64,000 bases of DNA from Tubulanus polymorphus. Its lineage: Eukaryota; Nemertea; Palaeonemertea; Tubulaniformes; Tubulanidae. The first letter of the stretch is position 1. Every line of letters begins with the position of its first letter. The DNA is taken from contig NC_134026.1 of NCBI RefSeq assembly GCF_964204645.1, positions 1,426,001-1,490,000 on the forward strand, given 5' to 3'. The position numbers and the translations under genes are program-made. The notes beneath the pieces are model-generated. The model was not told the origin of the DNA, ran no database searches, and saw only the letters and a program-made list of their open reading frames with translations. Below are positions 37,501-48,360 of the stretch, in pieces.

Positions 37501-38365
37501 ATGGTCACTTGTTGATAAATACTGACCATTTTATGGCTTCAGGCCGAATTTATACACAATCATTCTTGAATTGCTTAAATTTGAAAGAAAATCTAACAAT
37601 GAAAATGGAACAAAGTAGAATTTATCGGATCCAAATCTATTATGTATAAATCTATTTTGCGTCAGAAGTCTTTGAAATACGAGGGCCTTTAAAAATGATC
37701 AAGCTTTTAAGACACATGGTTTGTTTTTGCACATCATTACATCGTCAACAACAGGTTTTGAAAACTTATGACTACTGAAAAACAGAATCCACAAATGTAT
37801 AAGATAAAAACCAGGGCCAGGACTCTTTTTCGAAGAATACCATACAACTGCCACTGACTTCTATCTTCCATCATTGCTGATTATAATTAAATTTTAACAA
37901 CTAGATATCCACTGAACTGCGTAAAACATCTCGTGTTGCTGCTATCCATATGGTTTTATTTACACAAGATTTCACCTTATTGCGTTCTAAAATTCTCATA
38001 CTTTGAATCGACATTTGCTTATTGCACGTATAAACAAACGTGTTTTGTATCGATATACTCCGTAATATTCAGCTTGTAAATATTTTCTTGCAATTTTTCT
38101 CGTCCTTTCGTGTCAGAAAAGAACCTTAATATTAAACAGTCTATCCGAATTCATAGTCACTTCCATAATCTAAAGGAAAATGAAATGTACAGAATTTCGG
38201 TAATTTTTACTATCTATTCGACGTCATACAAAATAAGTATGTACCAGTTTATGGGACCTGACAAACAACCCTTTCTAAAATCCTGTATACTTTTCCAATA
38301 TAGCCTACATGTACATGATATATTATACGATGCGCATTAGTACATAGTGGTTCTAGTTTGGAGAC
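34544..38365. other. K2P 5' flank and intergenic DNA
   Basis: It contains the presumed K2P promoter and 5' UTR; no start site identified. A CT-rich microsatellite lies at about 35275-35335. ORFs such as 35804-36154 and 37248-37649 show no recognisable domain, splice context or composition bias, so I do not call genes. Confidence 0.5.
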
Positions 38366-39466
38366 TTAGTACAATACTTCAGTTGAGGTTGACGTCATTG
38401 ACATCGGATTGTGAAACCCACTTCCAACTTCGGGTTTTCTTTTTCGGGTGCAGCGGAATATTTCACCGAGTGTAGCCCTGAACGATCTTCCGACGGCTAA
38501 ATAAATGAGAAAGTTGATTGAACAGTTTATCGTAAACATGACGTCGCCGACGATAACCGCCTTGACGTCGACGTGAGAGGTTTCCAAGTTCAAATCATGC
38601 AGTACCATGATCGTGGTGACAAAACTAGTCAGCATTAGAACTGTAAACATGCTAGCAATAGCGACCAGATACACAGTGACATTATGAGTCCGTGATCTAC
38701 CATCTATGTCATGGGATTGATAACGCATTTTCCGCAACTTGAAAATGATCAACGGGTTGAGAATTGCTACCAAAGCGATCGGCAATAGTATGTTAATAAT
38801 ACAGTCGATACCGTAATAAACAGCGTGATAATATTTGTCGTGAAGTAGAGATGATGGCGCGGGGAATTTAACGCTTTTATTCAGCGCGATATCGAAACAT
38901 TCTTCGAGTTTAAACTCGAAAAATCGCGGCAAACAGAAAATTACTGTGTAACACAGTAGCGCAAAACACATGATCAGTAACGGGCGGGTTCGTCTAAAAC
39001 GAACTGTCCTCAGGGGCCAAAACATTCCGACGAATCGAGTAGTTGTGATGGACGCCACTAATAAAACCTCGTAGGTCTTCGCGATGTCGAAAAATCCGTT
39101 AAATTCGGCTAAATGTAGCCGAAAAAAGTCTCCGTAACTCGCAAAATCTTTATGCCATCGACTCGCAATTTCTAAAGTCTTAGACAGAAATACCATGACG
39201 AGCACATAGTTATCCGCTAATGCCAATATCTGCAATAGAAACGTACTGGAGCCGCCTAGCTGCATTCTCCAACGCCCTATTTGTAAAACTACGATAGATA
39301 ATATATTACAAACGAAACCTATACAACAGATCGGGCCGCATATACACAGATATCCGATCCATTCCCAGCCAGCTATAGTCGCATCGACTGTCATCGGCTG
39401 CAAGTTCTCCCCATCGTCCAAACTTGTATTGGCGAGTAGAGCACTGGCGGGACAAACCTTCTGCAT
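38366..39466 (-). CDS. Class A (rhodopsin-family) GPCR, neuropeptide/FMRFamide-receptor-like
   Basis: Single-exon gene, 366 aa, ATG at 39466 in an A-rich context. Seven hydrophobic segments: TM1 with GFVCNILSIVVL (conserved Asn), TM2 with LQILALADNYVLVM (conserved Asp), TM3 ending ITTTRFVGMFWPLR, TM4, TM5 (IINILLPIALVAILNPLIIF), TM6 (ASMFTVLMLTSFVTTIMVL), TM7 NCSINFLIYLAVGRSFR. N-terminal NTS is a likely glycosylation site. DRY is replaced by TRF and NPxxY by NFLIY, variants common in FMRFamide-type and related invertebrate peptide receptors. The ligand cannot be inferred from sequence. It lies divergent from SPPL3, about 1.8 kb away. Confidence 0.85.
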   Translation of the reverse strand: MQKVCPASALLANTSLDDGENLQPMTVDATIAGWEWIGYLCICGPICCIGFVCNILSIVVLQIGRWRMQLGGSSTFLLQILALADNYVLVMVFLSKTLEIASRWHKDFASYGDFFRLHLAEFNGFFDIAKTYEVLLVASITTTRFVGMFWPLRTVRFRRTRPLLIMCFALLCYTVIFCLPRFFEFKLEECFDIALNKSVKFPAPSSLLHDKYYHAVYYGIDCIINILLPIALVAILNPLIIFKLRKMRYQSHDIDGRSRTHNVTVYLVAIASMFTVLMLTSFVTTIMVLHDLNLETSHVDVKAVIVGDVMFTINCSINFLIYLAVGRSFRATLGEIFRCTRKRKPEVGSGFHNPMSMTSTSTEVLY

Positions 39467-41243
39467 TTTTTTAATATTTTGTCCTTTCTTGCTGAATTCA
39501 GATGAAGAGTTGTGTTACACGTGTATCAATAAAACAATAGCCATCGACTTCCTAATCGCGGTGTTTAGCCTACATAAACCGAAGAGTGTGTTAGCTGCTA
39601 GATTTCTAAGCTTTCGACGCCGTCTAAGAATTTCAATTACCTGTCACTTTGAATCTTCAGTTCCCGAACAACTGTCTGTAAAACTTGACCATATTTAACC
39701 CGTGTCATGTATACATATGATTTACCTCTCACAGTCAACATCGCAATTCCTTCCTTATCATATATTCGATATGATTTTATTAACTCAAGGTAAATAATCA
39801 GTGTTTACTATGTGCGGATCGGCGCCGCCGAGGGCGAAAGTCACTACTGATTTGCTGGTCATACTACAGGCCTTGATCGGGGATCGATGTCAATAACCGG
39901 GCGGCTGCCGTGTTTTGATTCTTGATACAAACATTAATTTCCAACCCTAATTATCCCCCTTTTCTTGTCCCCGTAACAGTTAAGACCGTTGTTTTTACCA
40001 GCAAAGCAACCATAAGTCTAATAGGAACTTGATGACATGCGCCGAGTGCCGTTCCTTTGCCCCAGACCAAAGGGGGATGTGTGCACCAAGGGCCAAATTT
40101 CGGTTTTCGTAGCTAGTCGACCAAGTCAGAACTAATAACCGAATGCCAACTATTTCCAGAATATACTTCCGACTAACGGACATTCGGTTACGTTTAGTTC
40201 GACTTTAGTCGACTAACTCAGATAACGGAAGGTCTAGTACCTAGTCGTCGTTCTACAAATCGGTTGTAGGGAACCGGTAACAACGACTATTCAGACTAAC
40301 GGAAGGCAGGATGTTGGTACCCGTAGTCGAGGAACGCCGACGTCTCGTCCAGTCCGGAGCGAAGTCCGCAGATGAAAGCGTACCGTGGCAGTCGAAGGTG
40401 GTTAGACTCTGGCAGTCGAGTTAAAAGTAAATTTTACATAGATGGCAGCACCGAACGGCTAGAAAACAATCAAAATGGAGACAGCTGCTTAGCTTAGTGC
40501 AGTTCAGTGTTTTGGTGGATTGATTTTGACGCACAATACATTGATTACATCGTGAAAGCAGCTGTGCGGATAATCTCAGTCTAGGTACGTCCGTTCTTTG
40601 TGTGCATATATACTTTCCGAGCGAATGAACACGTGAAATTGAGGGTTATACCCAGTTATTTATTCGGCTCCCCGGGGCCCACTCGTTCTCGAGTCGTTGT
40701 TACCTACGTCAATATAGTGTCGGCGTACTGCTCTCTCACTCCCCACTCTCCTAAAACAGTCAAACTCTGGAGGATTCAATTCAAGGTACCGTACTCGATA
40801 ACAACATGACGAGCACCACTAAGTAGTCATCAAAATAAATGCACGTCACGAGAATTTTTGTTCTCAGTTTTCAATTCCGGGGGTTGAATATGCAGATATG
40901 CTAGAATAGTTCATCGGATCCTGGTTACCAACCTCAATCAACAGGCTGATTATTTTGCTAATAGTAGCAGAGAGTAAGAAGTAAACATCGGGTATAAGCC
41001 TAGCTGGTGAGAGCCTGGGCCTAGAACTGTCAATTACTGCCCTGATTCCTGTGATTCCTTTCTAGGTTTTGAACTCTTAGTTAGTACTGGTAACTAGTGT
41101 ATGAAAAATTCTTTTCAGCGACCAATTCGTAGACAACGTTACGTAATGTGTATCGTCGATTCATATCTCGACTACTCGTTTTAGAGAAGAAGAATTTGGA
41201 TTCATCGGCAGCAGTTTTCTGCTCGGAAGTCGTCGTATTAACT
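39467..41243. promoter_or_regulatory. Intergenic spacer between the GPCR and SPPL3, SPPL3 promoter region
   Basis: A GC-richer part at 40050-40450 repeats short TAGTCGA/CAGTCGA and GACTAACGGA strings. At 40435-40450 ACATAGATGGCAGCACC resembles the CTCF core and matches the one at 884-901. Directly downstream CAAAATGGAGACAGC may mark the transcription start zone. AGTCTAG/GTACGT at 40584 could be the donor of a non-coding first exon; the acceptor before the ATG at 41244 is not clear. Confidence 0.4.
40110..40430. repeat. Cluster of short degenerate TAGTCGA / ACTAACGGA repeats
   Basis: TAGTCG occurs about four times and CAGTCGA twice, partly as the palindrome TAGTCGAC/TAGTCGACTA. GACTAACGGA or a close variant occurs three times. 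Order and spacing are irregular. Confidence 0.4.
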
Positions 41244-44200
41244 ATGGCAGAGTATGAATGGTAATCAGTAATCATATAACAGTGGTGGATCCGTATTGGC
41301 TTATTGATGTATCCTTCATTATCTAGAGCCCTTAAAACGTACAAAGCTATTCACTCCAGAAGCATTTCAACTCGATAATACTCTCAAAAACCACAAACTA
41401 GGCTTCACTATGATTTTCTGGGGCAATTCTACGTTACTCTATTTCATATTGAGCTTCTGGTTTTCACCTTGAGAGGATCCACTAACGGTGCCCTTTTAAG
41501 ATCTATTGCTGAGAAGAATAATGTCCAATATCAATCTGGATCCGCCCCTGATAATTACTAATTATTAGTTAATTGATGTTAATTAGTGATTGATTATAGC
41601 TGAATTAAAACGCTATGTTTATGGGAATATGAAAAAAACTATGCATTCAAAAGGTTAACATCCAATATTTGGGTAGAGATTCCTAATATCACAGTCTAGG
41701 ACTGCTGCACACTCACTCACTCATCTGAATCGTTCAACCATTCATAATGTGCCACTCGTATTGGATTTATATAACAAAGAAAGGGTCACGCTACAAGGCC
41801 TTATAGTTTTGCAAAGGTTTAGAATTAAAACCAGCTGTTAATTTTCCCACTGGTTGTTCTGGAGTATAATTATCTAATATTTCTGAATTTTTACATCTGG
41901 TCATAGTTTCACTTGTCATGGATTATTAGAATCTGCATTCATTAGTGCTTTAAACTTGATCTTGAAACCCGGTCCCAGGCCACTGTTAGTTTCTGACCAA
42001 AATAGTATATTTCCTTTGTTCTAGATGTTATCTTATCTGACATTAGGCTTTCATGATTTCTTTCTTGGCCATAATTTCTAAAGTATCTATACACTTATAG
42101 GACAGCTATCGTAATTCTTTATTCCTTTGTGTATTTGTCATACGTCTACGCAAAGGCTAGAATATCTAGATGATATATATTACATAAATCCCATAATTAT
42201 TGTACACAATTCTTAGTCAGTATTACCAGATATGATCTGTTATTTCATAATGTGCTATCAATAGACCTAGGCCTACTCAGATGGGAGGCACGTTCGTGCA
42301 ATGACAATTTGGTCCGGACCATAGTCAAATTTGGCCCATGTCTAATTAAAGAGCGCGTTCATTAGTGATAAGATGCTATCAAAATGATGCCGTGGCAAGT
42401 GAGGTGTGTCACTTACAGTCCCAGATAGCATTCACACGAAATAATTAGACCTGTTCCATCATTTGGCAGCATGAGCTGGTTTAGTTTATTTGGTTGTTAG
42501 AAAGGATTTCAAGCTCTGTGATGTTTTAAATTGAATGTGTTTTTGTGTATTATTATTTTCAGGGCGTACTCGGTCGTTGATTCATCGCGACTTTCTACGT
42601 TTGCCATTTCCATACTCCTAATCGTTTACGGAAGTTTCAGGTAAAGAAAAGTCGAAATGAAATTTACCAAATTTTCGGGGGCAACATAAAATTCAGGCTT
42701 GACTCAAATGTCTCGCAATTAGCCTTGATCTAATTGGGGGGGGACATCCAATCCTAGTGCGAACTATGCATTTATACTACAACTACTGTGACTTGGAAAC
42801 AAATTCATTTCGAATGAGGAAAAATGAGATTTTGAAATTCATACGACCTATGTAATTATACAACTTGTAACATGAGGACTTATGCGAGTTTGACTGTATC
42901 GCAATTGATATTGTGGTTTGTTCTTCACTTGAATCCGACTATCGCTTTGTCTATAGTATAAAAACCAAGAATTGTAATGTCATATAGACAATAGTCGCTG
43001 AAAATTGTTATGAAGTATTGAAAAATTTTAGGTCGCTAAACATGGATCAAGAAAATAAAGAAAAAGAGGACAGAGAACGAGAGAAAGACTCGGCATTTGT
43101 ATCAAACGGACAAAATGGAAGCGCTGATAATAGTAGTAAGCATACCGGTATAGCATTGAAAAACCAGTTTATAACAAAACCTTATTTAACCTGTATCTAC
43201 CACGTCAAATATAGTATTAGCTGCTGATATAATCACATGTCTTATCATCAAGCGTGATGTAATATCTGTATTTGTTTGTTTCAGATGTTCAGACAATTGA
43301 CAGTTGCCAGGCAATGTTTCTACCGTTAGGAGCTTCAATATCCCTTCTCATCATGTTTTTGTTTTTTGATTCGCTGCAGATGGTTTTTGCTGTTTGCACA
43401 GCGAGTAAGTTTAGTGCTCTTATCATTAATTCAAATATGCGCATTTCATACCACCTGCCCCCATATGGGAAACAAGGAAAGATAATCAATAACAAAATCT
43501 TATTTTGAAAACTTCCATAAAGGAATGTTATTGTTAGGTTTAACCCTTTCAGTGCAGACTAATCAATACCCTATAGTACTGGAGATGATTTGAAAATTTT
43601 GAAAAATTCAACCCTAGTGTGTTGAATAACGAGAATACCACTATAGTGTGTCTACACTACAGCGCGGTTTATCGTTAGTTACTGATATTTCACTATGTTT
43701 GACACGTGCTACCATCATTAAATAGAGATAAAGACTAATTACATCAATACACCGCAGTGTGGTATACTAGCAAAATCCATCACCAATTCATACACCGCAC
43801 TGCTGTGTAGACGCACTGAAAGGGTTAATCTAATTAGGCCTATGCTGGAAGCTGTGAGTTTATTTTCTATTTTTTAGTCTTGGCCACAGTTGCATTCGCG
43901 TTTCTATTGTTACCGATGTGTCAGTACATACTGCGTCCCTGTCACAGCGGACAGAAGTAAGTTTTAATTCGTTCTATTGATCACCACTTCACGCAGATTC
44001 TCGTTCACTAAGAGTTGTTTATTTTTGTAGGATATCGTTCGGATGCTGCGGACGTTTCACGGCGGCTGAAATCCTCTCATTTTGTCTCTCTTTCTTCATC
44101 GTGTGTATTTGGGTGCTTACAGGTCACTGGTTACTGATGGATGGTAAATTCTTGATTCCAAACTAAACTTGCATTTCACAATAATCTTCATTAAGACTTA

Positions 44201-46428
44201 ATTTAATTGGATAAGTTTCAATAATTGGGCTTTCGTTTTTAATTTTTGTCTGATTCAAAATATTTTTCTGGATATTGAATATAACTGTGAAAATTGTCGA
44301 AATAAGAATAAGTGTTCTGATGTTTACTGGTTACAGTCAAACTCGCTTACGTGGTTATTGCACAATTCAACACATTACATTACTTAAAGCATCTCGATCT
44401 CTTTAATTCAAATTTGCATTTCCAATTCAGCTTTTGTCAATAACGGCTATGTTAGTAATTCACTGCTCTTCAATAACGTGCATTTCAAATTTGTTAACAG
44501 CTTTAGGCATGGGACTATGTGTTGCATTTATAGCCCTGATACGACTTCCAAGTCTCAAAGTATCCACATTGCTTCTCGTTGGGTTACTATTGTACGATGT
44601 ATTCTGGGTAAGTTATTCATATTCCGTCTCAATTTGTGTCTTCGATTTGAAACCCCTGAAAAAAAGTTCAAAATTTACCTCGAACATCTACTAATTACAA
44701 TTTCTTCATTTATTTTGCAGGTATTTTTCTCATCGTATATATTTCGAACAAACGTGATGGTAAAGGTCGCCACTCGGCCAGCAGAAAATCCTGTAAGTCT
44801 AAAAACTGTTCAGTCTGGATGTTTACCCAAACTGGAACCAAAATTTGCTAATAAATTCTTTAATCTAACAACCGATTATCCATAATCCAATTTCAAAATC
44901 ACATCAAGCCTGCTTTTTCCCCGATGGGTTTGTACGGAACACACCGAACAGATTAACACTAGTAAAGAAGAAACTGAGAGTGAGATTGATTATCGTTAAT
45001 GATGAGATGTATTTAATTGAAGGTCGGATTATTTGCGAAAAAACTGCACTTGCAAGGCTTAATGAGGGAGGCTCCTAAACTATCCCTGCCTGGAAAATTA
45101 GTATTCCCAAGTTTGCACAACGCAGGACGGTTTTCCATGCTGGGACTCGGCGATATAGTAAGTAAATTCACTATAAACTGGACCAGTGTTTAGTGACTTT
45201 CGTAATCAATTGAAATGTGTATTGATTTATTCAGGTAATGCCTGGTCTATTGCTTTGTTTTGTCTTACGCTACGACGCGTACAAGAAAACACAGACTCAA
45301 TCATTAGAAGCTGGAATGCCGCTTCCCGCGGCTTACTACCATAAAATAACCTACTTTCATTGTTCACTCGTTGGTTATTTCCTCGGTGAGTATGATGCAC
45401 ATTTATTTACGGTGGCGCCACTTACCTGGAAAAGTCGGGGAAATTTGTTGAGAATCTTTATTGATCGCGCATAAAATCAAACCGTTTCCGTCTGCCTTTG
45501 TTGATCTTTGAATTGTGGTCAATCGGCTTTAATTAATCATTCCATTTTCTGTATCTATCGTACAAAATCCGAGACCCGAATTTCCTCCTCTACTACGTGT
45601 TCTGAAACATTCTGTTTAAAGAACCGAGAAAGATTTCCGATATTTTTATCTTCCTCCTTTCGAAGCCAGAATGATTCTAATGAATTCAAACATATGATAC
45701 ATTATTTCATGGAATTAGTGAATGCTGGAATGAGAAACTAGTTTTGTTTATTTTTAGGTCTGTTGACGGCGACGATATCATCAGAAGTTTTCCGTGCTGC
45801 ACAACCAGCTTTACTCTACCTGGTACCATTTACCCTTCTACCGTTATTTACTATGGCATATTTAAAAGTGAGTATAAAAACTAAATAGCCATTGTCAAAC
45901 ACCGGTAGATCGGTCGAGATGCTATACACGCTTCACTCGGATACAATTCAGCTTGTATCGGAAATTGATAAGAAATCAATAATCAAAAGGTTATCAAAAG
46001 ACACTGCTGGATACCGGTATTTTGCTCTGAATGTATTGATCGCATCAAGGTGGGATACACTTAATTTGGATGCAGAATGATTGCGAAATTCGTTGAAAAA
46101 TAGTATAAATTCAACGGGGTATAAAGCAATGTTTCGCAACATTACTGTATCTTATTCTGCATTCAATGATGAAATAGTAAAACCTCCCACACCTCAAACA
46201 CCTCCCTTGAGGAACACTTATCTTCCTTGGAACCAAAATTTGTTTAGTTCATTTTCGCTTAAGATATATGAACATCACTTATTGTTGTGTAGCTTCACTG
46301 TCATGATGTGACTGTACGAAGTCTATGAACTCAAAAATATGTTGGCGTTATTTTTTCAGGGTGATCTTCGAAGGATGTGGAGTGAACCGTTCTTGGCGCC
46401 GGCTCAATCGAAGTACATGGAGGTTTAA
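41244..46428 (+). CDS. SPPL3: SPPL3, signal peptide peptidase-like 3 (intramembrane aspartyl protease)
   Basis: Coding exons: 41244-41260, 42563-42640, 43032-43135, 43285-43404, 43878-43956, 44031-44143, 44501-44607, 44721-44792, 45023-45157, 45235-45385, 45758-45867 and 46360-46428. Total 384 aa, the usual family length. Exon 1 has only 17 coding bases (MAEYE plus two bases of Trp) but joins in frame to AYSVVDSS, matching the known SPPL3 N-terminus. Multi-pass membrane protein with catalytic YD in LYDVFW (D203), GLGD (D274) and PAL (342-344). It also keeps [23 protein letters not shown] and [13 protein letters not shown]3 cleaves type II Golgi glycosyltransferases and other substrates, altering cell-surface glycosylation. 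Ends KYMEV. A MITE lies immediately after the exon-1 donor. Confidence 0.97.
41280..41550. mobile_element. MITE-like element right after the SPPL3 exon-1 donor
   Basis: Left end CAGTGGTGGATCCGTA and right end CTGGATCCGCCCCTG are imperfect inverted matches of the CAGGGGCGGATCCAG family (compare 16330). Flanks TATAA and ATAAT do not give a clean duplication. The left end is 19 bp past the GTAATC donor. Confidence 0.55.
45411..45456. mobile_element. Fragment of the GTGGCCAC MITE family in an SPPL3 intron
   Basis: CGGTGGCGCCACTTACCTGG followed by AAAAGTCGGGGAAATTTG matches the left end and interior of the copies in the CCDC142 introns. No right end was found. Confidence 0.4.
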
Positions 46429-48360
46429 TCGCATTGCGCGCAGCATACTGCGAAACATCATGTGAATTTACAGTAAAAACATTATCACCAGGCTAGTCAT
46501 CATATTAGTGGAAATCTTTGATTGCGATATAAAAGCGAAGACTCTCAGGCTGTCCAGTAAAACGAGACAATAATTCTACTTTATCGAGACAATCCTGCTT
46601 AGAAGTTCCAGCATCAGAAATCTTGTATTTTTATTGATTTGATAGTACTGCTTTTTAAGTCACACATAAAGCAATAGAATACTTCATTCGACCACAACGA
46701 TTTTTTGCACTCAATCGTTGTACCTACTTCTGGGACCGTGCATCTGCGGCCCTGTGACACTTGATTTTATTTGTTCATTTCACGTGTGCGACTGTCTCAT
46801 TTAAACAGCACCGGTTTATGAATGGCAGTTTGAGGCAGGTTTCCCTTAATGTAATGTTGTGTTGCGATACTTGTTTATACAGCACGTGGATTATGTTCAT
46901 TTCTATAGAACTATCGATTAAAAAGTATAGCATTGTAAGAATAGACGAATATGCTGGCGATATGATATGATTAATGCATGTGTATTCTGAGGCCTTTTTA
47001 GACGCGTAGAGTACCTTGAACTAAATTCGGTTTCGGTGAATAAACAGTTATACATGTAGTATACACATATATGATAGAGCTATGCCACACCCCGGTTCAC
47101 TGGCTTGTCTCATTGTCTGAATTCATTTCAGACTAGGTAATGAATTTAACATGATTGAATTTTATTTGTTTTTTGCATCAGATGCGTTTATTTAATGGAA
47201 ATAGATTAATAAATGATTGATTGATTGATTAATTGATTAATTGTACAGTTTTTAAAAGAAAATCAGTTCTGGAAATAACATATACAAATATAATGTATAT
47301 ATAAATGATGAACATTATTAGATAATGTACTATAAGGATCACAAAGATGTATGATAATAATGATTATAATGTGTATTATTATCGGTGCTTACAACCGACG
47401 CGATCATGTATTACTACATTACGATTATGATTTAATGCTCATTGAGCTGCCTCATGAAACGCTTAACAATGAAAAACCACGATCATTCAAATTGTTTTAC
47501 TTAGGAAAACGTAGTTTTTATCGTAGGATTTTTTTCTATATTGTGATCATGATTTTTGTACGAAAACGCCGTTAGAAGACGCAATGTGTAAATTCTATTT
47601 CTATTGGCCATATTTTACAATGATGAATTGTGTTTATTTAATGCTGTATTTATGTGTTTATCTTTACTATTATGTATCATTTAGGTAGCGATAATTTACG
47701 AGAAAATCAATGAACGAATCGGCTTCTTTGAAATTATAGAAAAAAAACTCTTATTTCCCCCATCAAAATTATGATTGTCTCGTCTGTCTCCCGTACTTCA
47801 TTCGACAAAATGTTCAGTCAGCAATTTTTGCTCACTCGTTTCTTTATGTTTGAATATATCGATATTAATAAGATTTACTACTAAAAATGGACGAATCTCT
47901 TTGTCACGTATAGATATATATATATATGAATATATATTAACGAATAAATATTTATAATTGGTAAATTTATTCTTTGTTTTTTTTTATTTTCGTGTTTACT
48001 TCTGCTGAAGCTTTACTACTACAAACATGGTCAGTGAATTGAATCATCTCACAATTATATCGGTGATTGCTTCATCGTTTTTATTTCCTGCGGATGAGAC
48101 TTTCTGTTGTTTTTATTTTCGTCGACGACTGTATCATCGGGGTTCTTGGATATTAGGGAATGCCGATTCTCCATGAAATCAGGGGATTTGAATTTCTAGT
48201 GTTTTGTTCTCGCTGGTGACGGGTAGTGCAAAGAGCCTCTCGATAAGAAAGCCCTTACTGAGAATATCTTGTAATTGAATTTAATCGGGGACGTTTGTTT
48301 GGACTCCCTGAACCGTATCAAAAACAGTGACGAGAACGCTTTGCCTTATACACATAGAAT
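46429..48360. other. SPPL3 3' UTR and convergent intergenic DNA
   Basis: Several AATAAA-like signals (about 47039, 47207), a (GATT)n tract at about 47214-47250 and TA-rich DNA near 47910-47960. No additional gene recognised. Confidence 0.5.

Noticed and set aside
35804-37649. Plus-strand ORFs of 116 and 133 codons between K2P and the GPCR
   Set aside because: Composition is random, no homology recognised, and no splice partners were found.
40995-41062. tRNA-like A-box (AGCCTAGCTGGTGAGAG)
   Set aside because: No convincing B box or cloverleaf; at most a SINE remnant.
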